The notes below the pieces were generated by a model. The model was not told where the DNA came from. It ran no database searches and was given only the letters and a program-made list of their open reading frames with translations. 59,530 nucleotides of DNA from the NCBI GenBank assembly GCA_937929915.1, contig CALFUN010000021.1, positions 1 through 59,530 on the forward strand, written 5' to 3'. A program made the translations under genes and the position numbers. This stretch comes from an uncultured Caulobacterales bacterium (lineage in GTDB: Bacteria > Pseudomonadota > Alphaproteobacteria > Caulobacterales > Maricaulaceae). Positions 36,483-45,485 of this stretch are shown here, piece after piece. Each line of letters begins with the position of its first letter. The first letter of the stretch is position 1.

Positions 36483-37622
36483 TTAAACAAGCCGTAATTG
36501 ACTGAGCTTATCCAATTTTTCGCTAAAGGCGAGTTCCAAATCTGCAGGCAAATCCATCGGCAATGTTAAAATGCGCTCTAGCATAAGCGTTTGCATTTTT
36601 GCGGGACTAATATCGCGGCCCGAGAGTTGAAAGTCCCGGTAAATGGCAAGAGCGGCGCGCAAAAAGTGATACACAGCATCTGAAAGCCCAGCCCTTTGGC
36701 ATAAGACTTTCAGGCCAAGCGGGCCATTATCAAACATCATCATCCCAGATTTCGATAGGCTAATTTGGCATAATTTTGCAAAACTCATCTGCATAAAGCG
36801 CATATCGCCTTGCCCGGCTGCGCGCAAAATAAGGCTCTCATTCAGAAGGCCGTCTTTATGTAAAGTTTCGACATAAAGCGATAAGGTTTTTTCGGGCCAA
36901 TCACGATCTGTATAGGCGATTAAAGCCCGTTCATGCGTGCGCTGCGCGATGTCTTTGGCATCCGCCTGTGTTAGCTCTGGCAGTGTTTCTAATTTATAAC
37001 GCGCTTTTTGCGCTGTAATACCGATGAGTTTTCTCACAACTCCCAAAGGCATATCCTGACGCGATAAGGCCGCCTCGCGGATAAGGTCATCATCGCCGTA
37101 AATTTCGGCCATATGCTGCGCGGCATCTTGCGGGATTATTGCGTGATCATTCGCGGCCAAATGCGCCACAGCATGTCCGTCTCCCAGCATAATAATCGCC
37201 CCAGAAATTGCCGCACTTAGCCTATGGCGCTGCGCCACTGCTTTGACCTTAGCCGCGGCCTTAGAGCGCAAAACCTCCACAAGATCTTCGTCGCTCAATA
37301 CAGGGGAATTTGCCAAAATCGGCACAGCAATCGAATCCACATCATTGATAAGCTTACGGGCAATGGATAGCGGTAGATTGGGTGAGTTTTGCAGCGTCAC
37401 AGCCAAGGCGCGGCGGACAAGTTCCGACACATCGCGGCAAATTAGAGTCAGGATTTTCTCGGCAAAGTCACGATCGGCTTGCGTCAAGCTTTGGGCGCGT
37501 ATCGCGCGGCCTATTTTTTGCGCCGCATTGGCTCTTAATTCAGCCGTCTCTGCGCGTACGGCTTTACGCACATCATCTTGTGTTAAAGACAACATAAGGC
37601 GTTTTGGCGGCGAGACTGACAT
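36483..37622 (-). CDS. DUF2336 domain protein
   Basis: The 379-residue protein consists of HEAT-like helical repeats (RRALAVTLQNSPNLPLSIAR and similar) and matches DUF2336, a family largely confined to alphaproteobacteria with no established biochemical role. The start at 37622 is chosen because AAAGGA lies five bases before it; an ATG 12 codons upstream lacks such a site. No membrane or signal sequence is seen. A near-match to the CtrA box (TTAA-N7-TTAT, 37675-37689) lies upstream. Confidence 0.82.
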   Translation of the reverse strand: MSVSPPKRLMLSLTQDDVRKAVRAETAELRANAAQKIGRAIRAQSLTQADRDFAEKILTLICRDVSELVRRALAVTLQNSPNLPLSIARKLINDVDSIAVPILANSPVLSDEDLVEVLRSKAAAKVKAVAQRHRLSAAISGAIIMLGDGHAVAHLAANDHAIIPQDAAQHMAEIYGDDDLIREAALSRQDMPLGVVRKLIGITAQKARYKLETLPELTQADAKDIAQRTHERALIAYTDRDWPEKTLSLYVETLHKDGLLNESLILRAAGQGDMRFMQMSFAKLCQISLSKSGMMMFDNGPLGLKVLCQRAGLSDAVYHFLRAALAIYRDFQLSGRDISPAKMQTLMLERILTLPMDLPADLELAFSEKLDKLSQLRLV

Positions 37623-37762
37623 AATGTCCTTTATGCATATGAATGAACACTCACCCAAATCTAACCAAACACGGTTAATAGGATGTTATCACGCGCCGTG
37701 CTTTATCAGAATTATATACGTAGATTATCCGCAACTTCGCGGTATTGAATTTATGGTGAAAA

Positions 37763-37839
37763 TGGTACCGCCTCTTGGTCTCGAACCAAGGACCTCCGGT
37801 TCCACAAACCGGCGCTCTAACCAACTGAGCTAAGGCGGC
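37763..37839 (-). tRNA. tRNA-His (GUG)
   Basis: On the minus strand the 77 bases fold into a full cloverleaf with encoded CCA. The anticodon loop TTGTGGA gives anticodon GUG. The acceptor stem is GCCGCCT paired to AGGCGGT, with a G1-U72 wobble, discriminator A73, and T at genomic position -1. Thus it lacks the otherwise near-universal encoded G-1 and C73, a known alphaproteobacterial peculiarity. Confidence 0.97.
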
Positions 37840-37942
37840 ACACTAATGCGCCGCACACCTAAACGAAGCCTAGACTTCGTTCAAGTCTAATTTCACATTT
37901 AAAATATAAAAAGTCGCCTCGTGCGAGCTTTCAACACATCTA

Positions 37943-38884
37943 TTATGAGCGAATACTTTTAAATCCTTGAGAGCCAAGACCTTCCTGTCTTTTAATAAAT
38001 GCGTGCAATGTTCTTGCGCGATTTGCAGGGTCAGGATGGGTTGATAGAAATTCAGGGCCGCGACTCGGATTATTCGCTGCCATTTTTTCCCATAATTTCA
38101 CGCTCTGATACGGATCATACCCCGCTTGGTACATGTAATTTGCCCCGAGCAAATCTGATTCCGTTTCATGTCTGCGTGAATATGGCAAAGCCACACCTAA
38201 AGCAAAGCCAAGACCAAGGGCTTGGTTAATCATTTGCGTTTGGCGTCCTGCATTTCGCTGACAGTTCACTTTAGCTTGGCGTGTATCCAACTTATTACAC
38301 CGTCCGCCAAGCGCCGCGCCGCCAAGAACTGTTCCGCCAACAACAGCTAATTGTCCAGCCATTTGCTGACTCACACGCTCGCGCGCATGAGAAGCAGCCA
38401 CATGACCAACCTCATGGCCCATAATGCCTGCAATCTGATCATCATTATCCGTAAAATCCATCATACCCGTATAAAATCCAACACGATTACCTGGCAAAAC
38501 AAACGCATTACGCTGATCACTTGCAAAAACAGCATAGTCCCATTCTTGATCCGCACGGTTCGCCCCTTTAGCGATACGCCCGCCAATATTCCGAAGACGC
38601 GATGTATAGCGCGGATCATTTGATGTCGGGGTCCGTTGTTTTAAAGCTGACCATGACGCTGCCGCTTGTTGCGACAAAGCAGCATTTCCGGGAGCCAGGC
38701 CAACAAGTTGGCGCCGCCCCGTCGCAGCATTGGTCACACAGCCGCTAAGACCTGTTGCAGCGGCGACCATGCCGCCAGCGGCTAAACCTTGAAGCATCCC
38801 GCGCCGCCCCATTTTCGACTCATTTGGCGTATCTGATGCCGCCGACTTGTCGGCTTCGTGATTATGAAATGGATTGAAACACAT
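37943..38884 (-). CDS. M48 family metalloprotease lipoprotein
   Basis: The 313-residue protein carries the zinc motif HEVGH in IMGHEVGHVAASHAR and the downstream Glu in HETESDLLGANYM. After a polar N-terminus of about 20 residues there is GRRGMLQGLAAGG and then a lipobox LSGC, resembling a twin-arginine lipoprotein signal. It resembles LoiP/YggG-like periplasmic proteases that take part in outer-membrane quality control. The start at 38884 (MCFNPFHN) is preferred over an upstream in-frame start because GAGGGG precedes it. It is divergent from the AsmA gene. Confidence 0.88.
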   Translation of the reverse strand: MCFNPFHNHEADKSAASDTPNESKMGRRGMLQGLAAGGMVAAATGLSGCVTNAATGRRQLVGLAPGNAALSQQAAASWSALKQRTPTSNDPRYTSRLRNIGGRIAKGANRADQEWDYAVFASDQRNAFVLPGNRVGFYTGMMDFTDNDDQIAGIMGHEVGHVAASHARERVSQQMAGQLAVVGGTVLGGAALGGRCNKLDTRQAKVNCQRNAGRQTQMINQALGLGFALGVALPYSRRHETESDLLGANYMYQAGYDPYQSVKLWEKMAANNPSRGPEFLSTHPDPANRARTLHAFIKRQEGLGSQGFKSIRS

Positions 38885-39031
38885 GATATAATATCCCCTC
38901 AAGAGTTGAGTAATGTTAGGTTCAGGTAAGCACAATTAAACGTTAACTGCAAATATTCTATGGTTAATATTAGACTAACAAACTTAAACTCAAGCTGAAC
39001 ATAGGCTTAGTATTTTATTAGAGAGAGACAT

Positions 39032-42000
39032 ATGAAAAAGTTAGGATTTGTTATTATCGGGGTTATCGTCCTGCTATTAGCGGCACTTTTTATCATTCCG
39101 TCTCTTGTGCCATCTTCGGTTTACAAGGATAAAATTCAAAGCCAATTATCTAGGGAGCTTGGACGCGATGTTCGGATTAATGGCGATGTGAAACTGGCCA
39201 CCTTCCCAGTTGTCAAAGCCAAGACTGGCCCCGTTGAGATTGATAATCCTGACGGCTTTACTCATAAGAAATTTGTCAGTCTTGCAGGGCTAGAGGCCCG
39301 CGTAAAACTCTTACCGCTCCTCTCTAAACGTGTTGAAATCAGCCGTTTCACTTTAGAAAAGCCTGAAATTCACCTTGAGCGCCGCGCGGACGGTACAGCA
39401 AATTGGGAAATTGGTAATACGCCTGCCCCAGCTCCCACAGACGAAGCTGCGCCTTTTACTCGGGACGGGTCACTCTTAACCACCTTTGACCCCGCCATTA
39501 GCGCCTTTAAGCTAGAAAACGGGATGATAAGCTATGCGGACGCCATATCTGGTCAAAATATAAATATCTCGCAAATCAACACGGCTGTCTCCTTGCCAAG
39601 CCTCATGAGTGCTTTCACTATTGATGGCGATTTCATTTATGATGGTACGCCGATAACGCTAGACCTAAGCCTGACGACACCGCGCGCCTTTTTAGATGGC
39701 CTAGAGGCGGCGATTAAAGGCACCGTTAAAACGGATTTTGCCAATCTTAATATTGATGGCAACTTTCTTGCCAGCCAAGCGATTGACTTTGCCGCCAATA
39801 TAGAGGGCGATGTGACGGATATGGCAGCCCTTAAGCCGTTCCTTGGCGAAAATGCCAAATATATCACCCCCATTAGCACCACTAAAATATCGGGCGATAT
39901 TCGCTTTGTTGACGGCGCGATAACGGCGAAAAATGCTGATCTTGCCGTGCGCGGTGATAGCCTGTCTGTTGACTTTAAAGGCGATATAGATTTGACAGAT
40001 GCCCCGATCGTCAATGGCACGCTAGACGCGAATATATCAGATGTCAGTCTTGTCGAGCCATTCTTAACGGAGCCAATTAAAGGCTTGGATGCAATTAAAA
40101 CCGTTAACATTCAAGCTGATATGAGCGCTGCCGATAAGGGATTTACAGCAAAAACATTGACCGCCAAAATCACAGGGCCAGACTTAACGGCTGATTTTAC
40201 GGGTAGCGCTGCTTATAATGACGCCATTAGCGCCAATGGCCGCGCAAGTGCCAATCTTCAAAACCCAGCCAAACTTGCCGCTATTTTCGCCCCTGACATG
40301 GCCGCCGCTAAAGTGCTCGGCGCTACAGATTTCACAGGCGACATTACCTATTCAGGCGAAAACATTACCGCCAATAATGCTACAATCAAAACGCAGAGCG
40401 AATATCTCACAGCTGACTTCACGGGTAACTTCACCCAAAAAGGTGAAGCTATAAATGTCACAGGCCGTTTTAATAGCGACATTCCTGACATTCCGCGTCT
40501 GGTCCAAATAGCTGAAATAGAGGTCAAAGATGTGGGGGCCGTCAAAGCCGCAACCGCATCTGGCCAAGTCCAAACCGATGGTAAAACAACACGTCTTTCA
40601 GATCTTGACGCCGCGCTGACGGGCGGGCTGGTCAATGGTACGTATAAAGGCGATGCCACAATCGGGCAGACACAAAGCTTTGACGGAACATTTAATGCCG
40701 ATATTCCAAATATGAGCGCGCTTGACCAAGCTATCTCAACAGAAATTCCTTATGCCGCCGCTATTGGTACAATCACCACATCTGGTCAAATTCAAGGCAC
40801 CCTGCCCGCAAATGCCATTGATATTACGGGCCTGACAGCCGAGTTAAGCGGCGGGCAACTCAATGGCAGCTATACGGGTAGTGCGCGGTATAAAGACGGG
40901 TTAACAATGAGTGGCCGTCTGGATACAAATATCCCCAGCCTGCGCACACTGGCTAAAACAACAGGGACGGAACTCCCGCCTAATACAGATGCAGGCCAGA
41001 TTTTCGAAGCTTTTGCACTTAGCGGAAATGTCAGCGGAACCCCCGAAGCTATGTCGCTATCAGACGCTAAAATCACGCTCGATCAACTGAGCGGAACAGG
41101 AAAATTTGGTGTTGATCTGACACAGACAAAACCTTCGATTAATGGCGAGCTTAACCTCGCAGGTCTTGATCTACGCCCTTATATGGAGAGCTATTCTTCA
41201 CAAGCTCCAACAGGCGGAATTCAGCCATGGAATGAGCAGCCCCTTAATCTGGAGCCGTTAAAAACCATAGACGCCAATTTCACGATTAACACACCCGATG
41301 TGCAAACAGGCCGCATCAACCTTGGCCAGACAACCATGCGCACTACGCTGCGCAATGGATTGCTGCAAGTCGATGTGCCAAATGTGAACCTTTATGGCGG
41401 ATCGGGGACATTTAAGACCGTTCTCAATAGTAATGTTGCTGTGCCTCAAGTGGAAATGGATTTTAACTTAAAGCGCCTAGCCTCTAACGGCTTTCTCAGC
41501 GCTGTTGCTGGGTTTACCCAAACCACAGGTCAAGCCGACACAACCATCAGCTTTAAAGGCCAAGGCCGCAGCCAATCTGAAATCATCAAATCACTCTCTG
41601 GCAATGGCGGTTTCAATATGGTCAATGGCAGCTTGCAAGGTATTGATACAACAGAGTTTCTTTCAGGCCTTGATAGCGCGTTGACATCACGCTCCTTGCC
41701 GAGCGGAATTGGCGCAGGAAAAATCACGAAATTCAATGACTTAATTGCAGGTTTCTCCATGGAAAACGGCGTGGCTAAGATACAGAAATTTACCATTAAC
41801 GGCCCTCAATTTACGGTCGAAGGTCAAGGCCAAGTCGATATTGGCAATCAATTAATTGATTTTCGTTTCCTCCCTAAGCCTACGGGGAGCCGCGCAACAG
41901 GCCTTGCGCAATATGGCATACCGTTGCGGTTTTCTGGTGGTTTCGGGAGCGCCAAAGCTGGTCTTGATACAGATTTCCTAGGCCGTATTGTCGCTGCGCA

Positions 42001-42379
42001 AGCGCAACAACGCGCCGCGGACCTTGTTAAAGACCAAGTCGGCGGAAATCTTGGCGGTGTTCTGGGCGGAGTTTTAGGGGGTAATGGCAATGAGAGCAGC
42101 GGCGGAGCCAGTAATGTTCTCGGCGGTGTATTGGGCGGCAATACAACGCCATCCAACACAACAGGCCAAGCCGCGCCGCAAGCCACACCCGAACAGGCTA
42201 TAGGCGGGATTGTTGGTGGTTTATTGGGCGGCAATAGATCCCAGCCTGCACAACAAACCAATCAAACATCACAACCGCCACAAAATGGGCAACCCCCTCA
42301 ACCGCCAAAACCAGAACCCAAAATTGAAGAACAAATTTTCGATCTCTTTGGTAAAAAGAAGAAGAAAAAGAAAAACTGA
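39032..42379 (+). CDS. AsmA family protein
   Basis: The 1115-residue protein has an N-terminal membrane anchor (about residues 5-26) followed by the AsmA signature PSSVYKDKIQSQLSRELGRD and VRINGDVKLATFPV. The long periplasmic part is a series of beta-rich repeats and ends in an AsmA C-terminal domain (GQVDIGNQLIDFRFLP). After that come Gly/Leu repeats (LGGVLGGN), a Pro/Gln-rich stretch and a final run of lysines. AsmA proteins are thought to move phospholipid towards the outer membrane. The tail looks disordered. GAGAGAG precedes the ATG. Confidence 0.88.
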   Translation: MKKLGFVIIGVIVLLLAALFIIPSLVPSSVYKDKIQSQLSRELGRDVRINGDVKLATFPVVKAKTGPVEIDNPDGFTHKKFVSLAGLEARVKLLPLLSKRVEISRFTLEKPEIHLERRADGTANWEIGNTPAPAPTDEAAPFTRDGSLLTTFDPAISAFKLENGMISYADAISGQNINISQINTAVSLPSLMSAFTIDGDFIYDGTPITLDLSLTTPRAFLDGLEAAIKGTVKTDFANLNIDGNFLASQAIDFAANIEGDVTDMAALKPFLGENAKYITPISTTKISGDIRFVDGAITAKNADLAVRGDSLSVDFKGDIDLTDAPIVNGTLDANISDVSLVEPFLTEPIKGLDAIKTVNIQADMSAADKGFTAKTLTAKITGPDLTADFTGSAAYNDAISANGRASANLQNPAKLAAIFAPDMAAAKVLGATDFTGDITYSGENITANNATIKTQSEYLTADFTGNFTQKGEAINVTGRFNSDIPDIPRLVQIAEIEVKDVGAVKAATASGQVQTDGKTTRLSDLDAALTGGLVNGTYKGDATIGQTQSFDGTFNADIPNMSALDQAISTEIPYAAAIGTITTSGQIQGTLPANAIDITGLTAELSGGQLNGSYTGSARYKDGLTMSGRLDTNIPSLRTLAKTTGTELPPNTDAGQIFEAFALSGNVSGTPEAMSLSDAKITLDQLSGTGKFGVDLTQTKPSINGELNLAGLDLRPYMESYSSQAPTGGIQPWNEQPLNLEPLKTIDANFTINTPDVQTGRINLGQTTMRTTLRNGLLQVDVPNVNLYGGSGTFKTVLNSNVAVPQVEMDFNLKRLASNGFLSAVAGFTQTTGQADTTISFKGQGRSQSEIIKSLSGNGGFNMVNGSLQGIDTTEFLSGLDSALTSRSLPSGIGAGKITKFNDLIAGFSMENGVAKIQKFTINGPQFTVEGQGQVDIGNQLIDFRFLPKPTGSRATGLAQYGIPLRFSGGFGSAKAGLDTDFLGRIVAAQAQQRAADLVKDQVGGNLGGVLGGVLGGNGNESSGGASNVLGGVLGGNTTPSNTTGQAAPQATPEQAIGGIVGGLLGGNRSQPAQQTNQTSQPPQNGQPPQPPKPEPKIEEQIFDLFGKKKKKKKN

Positions 42380-42416
42380 GATTAAGACTACGCTTTCTGT
42401 TTTATTTTACGTAAAG

Positions 42417-42433
42417 AGAGCCAAATTGGCTCT
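42417..42433 (+). terminator. Short inverted repeat between asmA and phhA
   Basis: AGAGCC and GGCTCT flank AAATT, 38 bases after the AsmA stop. There is no T-run, so termination is doubtful. Confidence 0.25.
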
Positions 42434-42463
42434 GCAAACGCAGGCTTTACGGAGAGTTTTGTG

Positions 42464-43309
42464 ATGTTGGATCCTGTCATTGCGGCGCAAATACCCGCCG
42501 ATGATTTCACCATAGAGCAGCGCTGGGCGCAATATACGCCTGATGAACATCGGATTTGGGATCTGCTTTATGAGCGTCAAATTAGCGCCCTGAAAGGCCG
42601 CGCGGTTTGCGAATTTTACGCAGGATTAGAGGCTCTTAACTTGGGCAGCGGCGGTGTACCTGACTTGGAGATTATTAATCCAAAGCTTAAAGCCCTTACT
42701 GGCTGGGAAGTTGTTATGGTGCCGCACCTTGTCCCTGATTTGGTATTTTTCGATCATCTTGCCAATCGGCGTTTTCCGGCTGGCCGGTTTCTACGCAAAG
42801 CCAATCAGCTCGATTATCTTGAAGAACCTGATATTTTCCATGATATATTTGGCCATGTGCCGCTACTTACAGACCCTGTCTTTGCAGATTTTATGCAGGC
42901 TCACGGCAAGGGCGGTGTGCGCGGTCATCGGCGCGGTATGCTCACCCAGCTCGCACGGCTATATTGGTACACAGTTGAATTTGGCTTGATGGAAACAGCT
43001 GACGGCCTACGTATTTATGGTGCAGGTATCGTGTCATCGTTTGGAGAAAGTGTGTTTAGTCTGGACAATCCCTCCCCAAACCGTATTCGATTTGAGTTAG
43101 AACGTGTCATGCGCACAAATTACCGTATTGATGATTTCCAGCAAAGTTATTTTGCTATATCCTCTTTTGCCGAATTATTCAAAACCGTGGGACAGGATTT
43201 TGGCGATTTATATCAACGACTTACGGATAATCAACAGGCTTTTAACCCAGATGATGTTTTGCCAGATGACACGATCATAAACCTCGGCACGCAAATCCGC
43301 GCAGCATAA
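42464..43309 (+). CDS. phhA: Phenylalanine-4-hydroxylase
   Basis: The 281-residue enzyme converts phenylalanine to tyrosine using tetrahydropterin and non-haem iron. The iron ligands are two histidines in FHDIFGHVP and a Glu in YTVEFGL. The length is that of bacterial single-domain enzymes. GGAG at 42451 serves either ATG 42464 or the GTG at 42461. No pterin carbinolamine dehydratase gene is adjacent. It is the last plus-strand gene before a gap of nearly 400 bases. Confidence 0.93.
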   Translation: MLDPVIAAQIPADDFTIEQRWAQYTPDEHRIWDLLYERQISALKGRAVCEFYAGLEALNLGSGGVPDLEIINPKLKALTGWEVVMVPHLVPDLVFFDHLANRRFPAGRFLRKANQLDYLEEPDIFHDIFGHVPLLTDPVFADFMQAHGKGGVRGHRRGMLTQLARLYWYTVEFGLMETADGLRIYGAGIVSSFGESVFSLDNPSPNRIRFELERVMRTNYRIDDFQQSYFAISSFAELFKTVGQDFGDLYQRLTDNQQAFNPDDVLPDDTIINLGTQIRAA

Positions 43310-43650
43310 AGATAGGCTGTTCTGACCTAATAATTTCGGCTTAAAACATCTCAAATAACGCCTCTCAAACACCGCGTAATTAAGATGGGCAGGTCATCTA
43401 ACACCCTCATGAATAGTGAAACGATTATGGACAGGACGCGTTTCTGAGGGCTCTACTGGACTTTTACTCAAATAGCTATCGGTTCTGAACTGTGACAGAG
43501 TTGGGGATATGCCTAATCATCGCTTTTGAAAACCAAAATCATCTATTCTTGATTATAGAATATTAAAAATAAATCCTATTACAAAACGCGCCCCGTCATT
43601 CAAACAGATACAAACCTCCAAACAGATACAAACCTCAAAGCCTCACCCAT
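43310..43650. other. Intergenic region between phhA and ompA
   Basis: No open frame or RNA gene is recognisable here. It holds a small inverted repeat (TATTCT/AGAATA, 43544-43562) and the exact tandem repeat noted separately. The base composition is AT-rich in its second half. Confidence 0.5.
43601..43636. repeat. Exact 2 x 18-bp tandem repeat
   Basis: CAAACAGATACAAACCTC occurs twice in direct, exact tandem (43601-43618 and 43619-43636), just beyond the ompA terminator. No function is evident. Confidence 0.9.
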
Positions 43651-43680
43651 AAAAAAAGCCCGGCTAAAAAAGCCGAGCTT
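43650..43680 (-). terminator. Rho-independent terminator of ompA
   Basis: On the minus strand AGCTCGGCT and AGCCGGGCT form a 9-bp stem with one G-U pair and a loop of T residues, followed by a run of at least six Ts. It lies about 27 bases after the OmpA stop. Confidence 0.9.
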
Positions 43681-43706
43681 TATAATCTTATCTCTAAGAA
43701 ATTATC

Positions 43707-45068
43707 TTAGTTAATCGCAGCCCCGATTGAACTTAATGTGATAAGCACTTCAGTACGGCGGTTAAGCTGCTCTTTCACACCATCACCTGTATCAACAAAT
43801 GGCTCTGTTTCGCCTTTGCCTTCAGATGTAATGATAGATGAATTGATACCTTGGCGAATAAGTTCCTCGCGAGCATCAGATGCACGGCGCTTAGACAGAG
43901 CCAAGTTATAAGCCGCTGAACCAGATGTATCCGTATGACCAACAACGCGAATATTATCTACATTACAATACTCACCCGTATCTAGGATACGATTAACTGT
44001 ATTGCGAGTTTCAGCTGATTGGCCTTTATCAAACTCATAATAGATGATTTCTTGGCGGTATTGATTGCCACAAAGGTCGGCAACAACATTACCACGTTGC
44101 GTCACTTGAGCTGGGCAAGATGCACGATCATAGACAAGCGTTCCATCCCAACACGTGAATGTTTCTGGCTGCGCAGGACACTCATTTTGAGCAAATACAG
44201 TTGATCCATCCCAGCAACGCACTGTTGGTTCAGGCCTTGGCTCTGCAGGACATTGACCTGCATTAAAGACAACATCACCATTCCAGCATGTATAATCAGG
44301 CTCGACTGGCGGCGGAGGCGGTGGCGGCGGAGGTGTTGAACCACCGAAACGATAACGGAAACCAGTGAGTAAAGAATGTACACCAACGTCTTCTAACGTT
44401 ACATTGATTGGCGTCACGGCCCCGCTGATTGTATCTGTAGATGTTCCATCAAAATCTAGATTACCTGTATCAACATAACGATAATGCGTATCCCATGTTA
44501 GGTTATCTGTGATGGCATAACCAAGACCTGCAAGTAATTGCCAACCTACACCTGTATCTTGGCTAGAAACTTCACATGTGCGTGCAGAAGCTGGGCTTTG
44601 CGGCCCATTACATGCAGGTGTACGAATAAGACCAAGGCCTGTTGAGTCAAGGAAGTCATGCGCTGCAATGTCAGCATCGCCGCGTAGAAGACCTGCGCCT
44701 GCGCCAACAAATGGCTTAAAGCGACCAAAGTCGTTAAAGTCATAAATAGCATTTAGCATTAATGTTGACGTACGAAGCTTGGCAAATGAGCTTGGAGCTT
44801 GGCCAATCGCGCCAAGATCACTAAAAAGCTGCCCGCCGTCTAATTCGACACGCCAGTTATTTCCAAATTCATAACCAACACCGACAGAGCCCGCGACATT
44901 GCCTTCTGATTCCACATCACCTGTGATACCATCTGAAATATCTGAATCTGTATGTACACCGTAACCTGCGTTGCCGCGTAGATACCAACCGCTATCTTGT
45001 GCGGATGCAAGTGATGGGACTGCCATCAATACAGCTGATGCTGCTGCAATTAGAAGCTTCTGCTTCAT
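43707..45068 (-). CDS. OmpA family outer membrane protein with Cys-Trp repeat linker
   Basis: The 453-residue protein has a signal peptide (cleavage likely after LASA), an OmpA-type eight-strand barrel at about 25-250, a proline-run linker, three Cys-containing repeats (pattern C-W-N/D-G...C-P-A) at about 262-330, and a C-terminal OmpA peptidoglycan-binding domain (FDKG, VVGHTDTSGSAAYN, LSKRRA). It is probably an abundant structural protein linking outer membrane and wall. A very strong ribosome site GGAGGAAATACT precedes the ATG, and a good terminator follows. The Cys pairs are likely oxidised in the periplasm. Confidence 0.93.
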   Translation of the reverse strand: MKQKLLIAAASAVLMAVPSLASAQDSGWYLRGNAGYGVHTDSDISDGITGDVESEGNVAGSVGVGYEFGNNWRVELDGGQLFSDLGAIGQAPSSFAKLRTSTLMLNAIYDFNDFGRFKPFVGAGAGLLRGDADIAAHDFLDSTGLGLIRTPACNGPQSPASARTCEVSSQDTGVGWQLLAGLGYAITDNLTWDTHYRYVDTGNLDFDGTSTDTISGAVTPINVTLEDVGVHSLLTGFRYRFGGSTPPPPPPPPPVEPDYTCWNGDVVFNAGQCPAEPRPEPTVRCWDGSTVFAQNECPAQPETFTCWDGTLVYDRASCPAQVTQRGNVVADLCGNQYRQEIIYYEFDKGQSAETRNTVNRILDTGEYCNVDNIRVVGHTDTSGSAAYNLALSKRRASDAREELIRQGINSSIITSEGKGETEPFVDTGDGVKEQLNRRTEVLITLSSIGAAIN

Positions 45069-45311
45069 AGTATTTCCTCCGTAAATGACATAGTCACTAT
45101 TTTATTTATTACCAACATCGCCCTTACGCGGCATATGCTCTTAGGTCTTTTACTACATGAAATTTAAGCCATGTGCCAAGACATCATTAGACGTATTTGA
45201 GCAAATTTAAAGGGTTTTTTGTAAAACGTGGCTTTTTTGCACCACTTTATTTGCGCATCAATAATCTTAAAACTTCGGCTAAAGCTTCAACTCTGAAAGG
45301 CGTCTGAAAAT

Positions 45312-45387
45312 TGGTGAGCCCGCACGGACTCGAACCGTGGACATCCTCATTAAAAGTGAGGCGCTCTACCAACTGAGCTACGGGCTC
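45312..45387 (-). tRNA. tRNA-Lys (UUU)
   Basis: On the minus strand 76 bases fold into a cloverleaf with acceptor GAGCCCG/CGGGCTC, discriminator A and encoded CCA. The anticodon loop CTTTTAA gives UUU. Nothing is integrated beside it. Confidence 0.97.
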
Positions 45388-45485
45388 CCATATCAATGGG
45401 CAGGCCTAACTATTGTTAGGCACTCATAAGGTCAAGGCTAAAACGCCCCAATTTTGCAAGTTTTTACAAAGTTTTTCACAGAATT

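Noticed and set aside
38964-38978. CtrA box TTAA-N7-CTAA before asmA
   Set aside because: One base off in a half-site; such near matches are expected by chance in AT-rich gaps. The same applies to 37675-37689.
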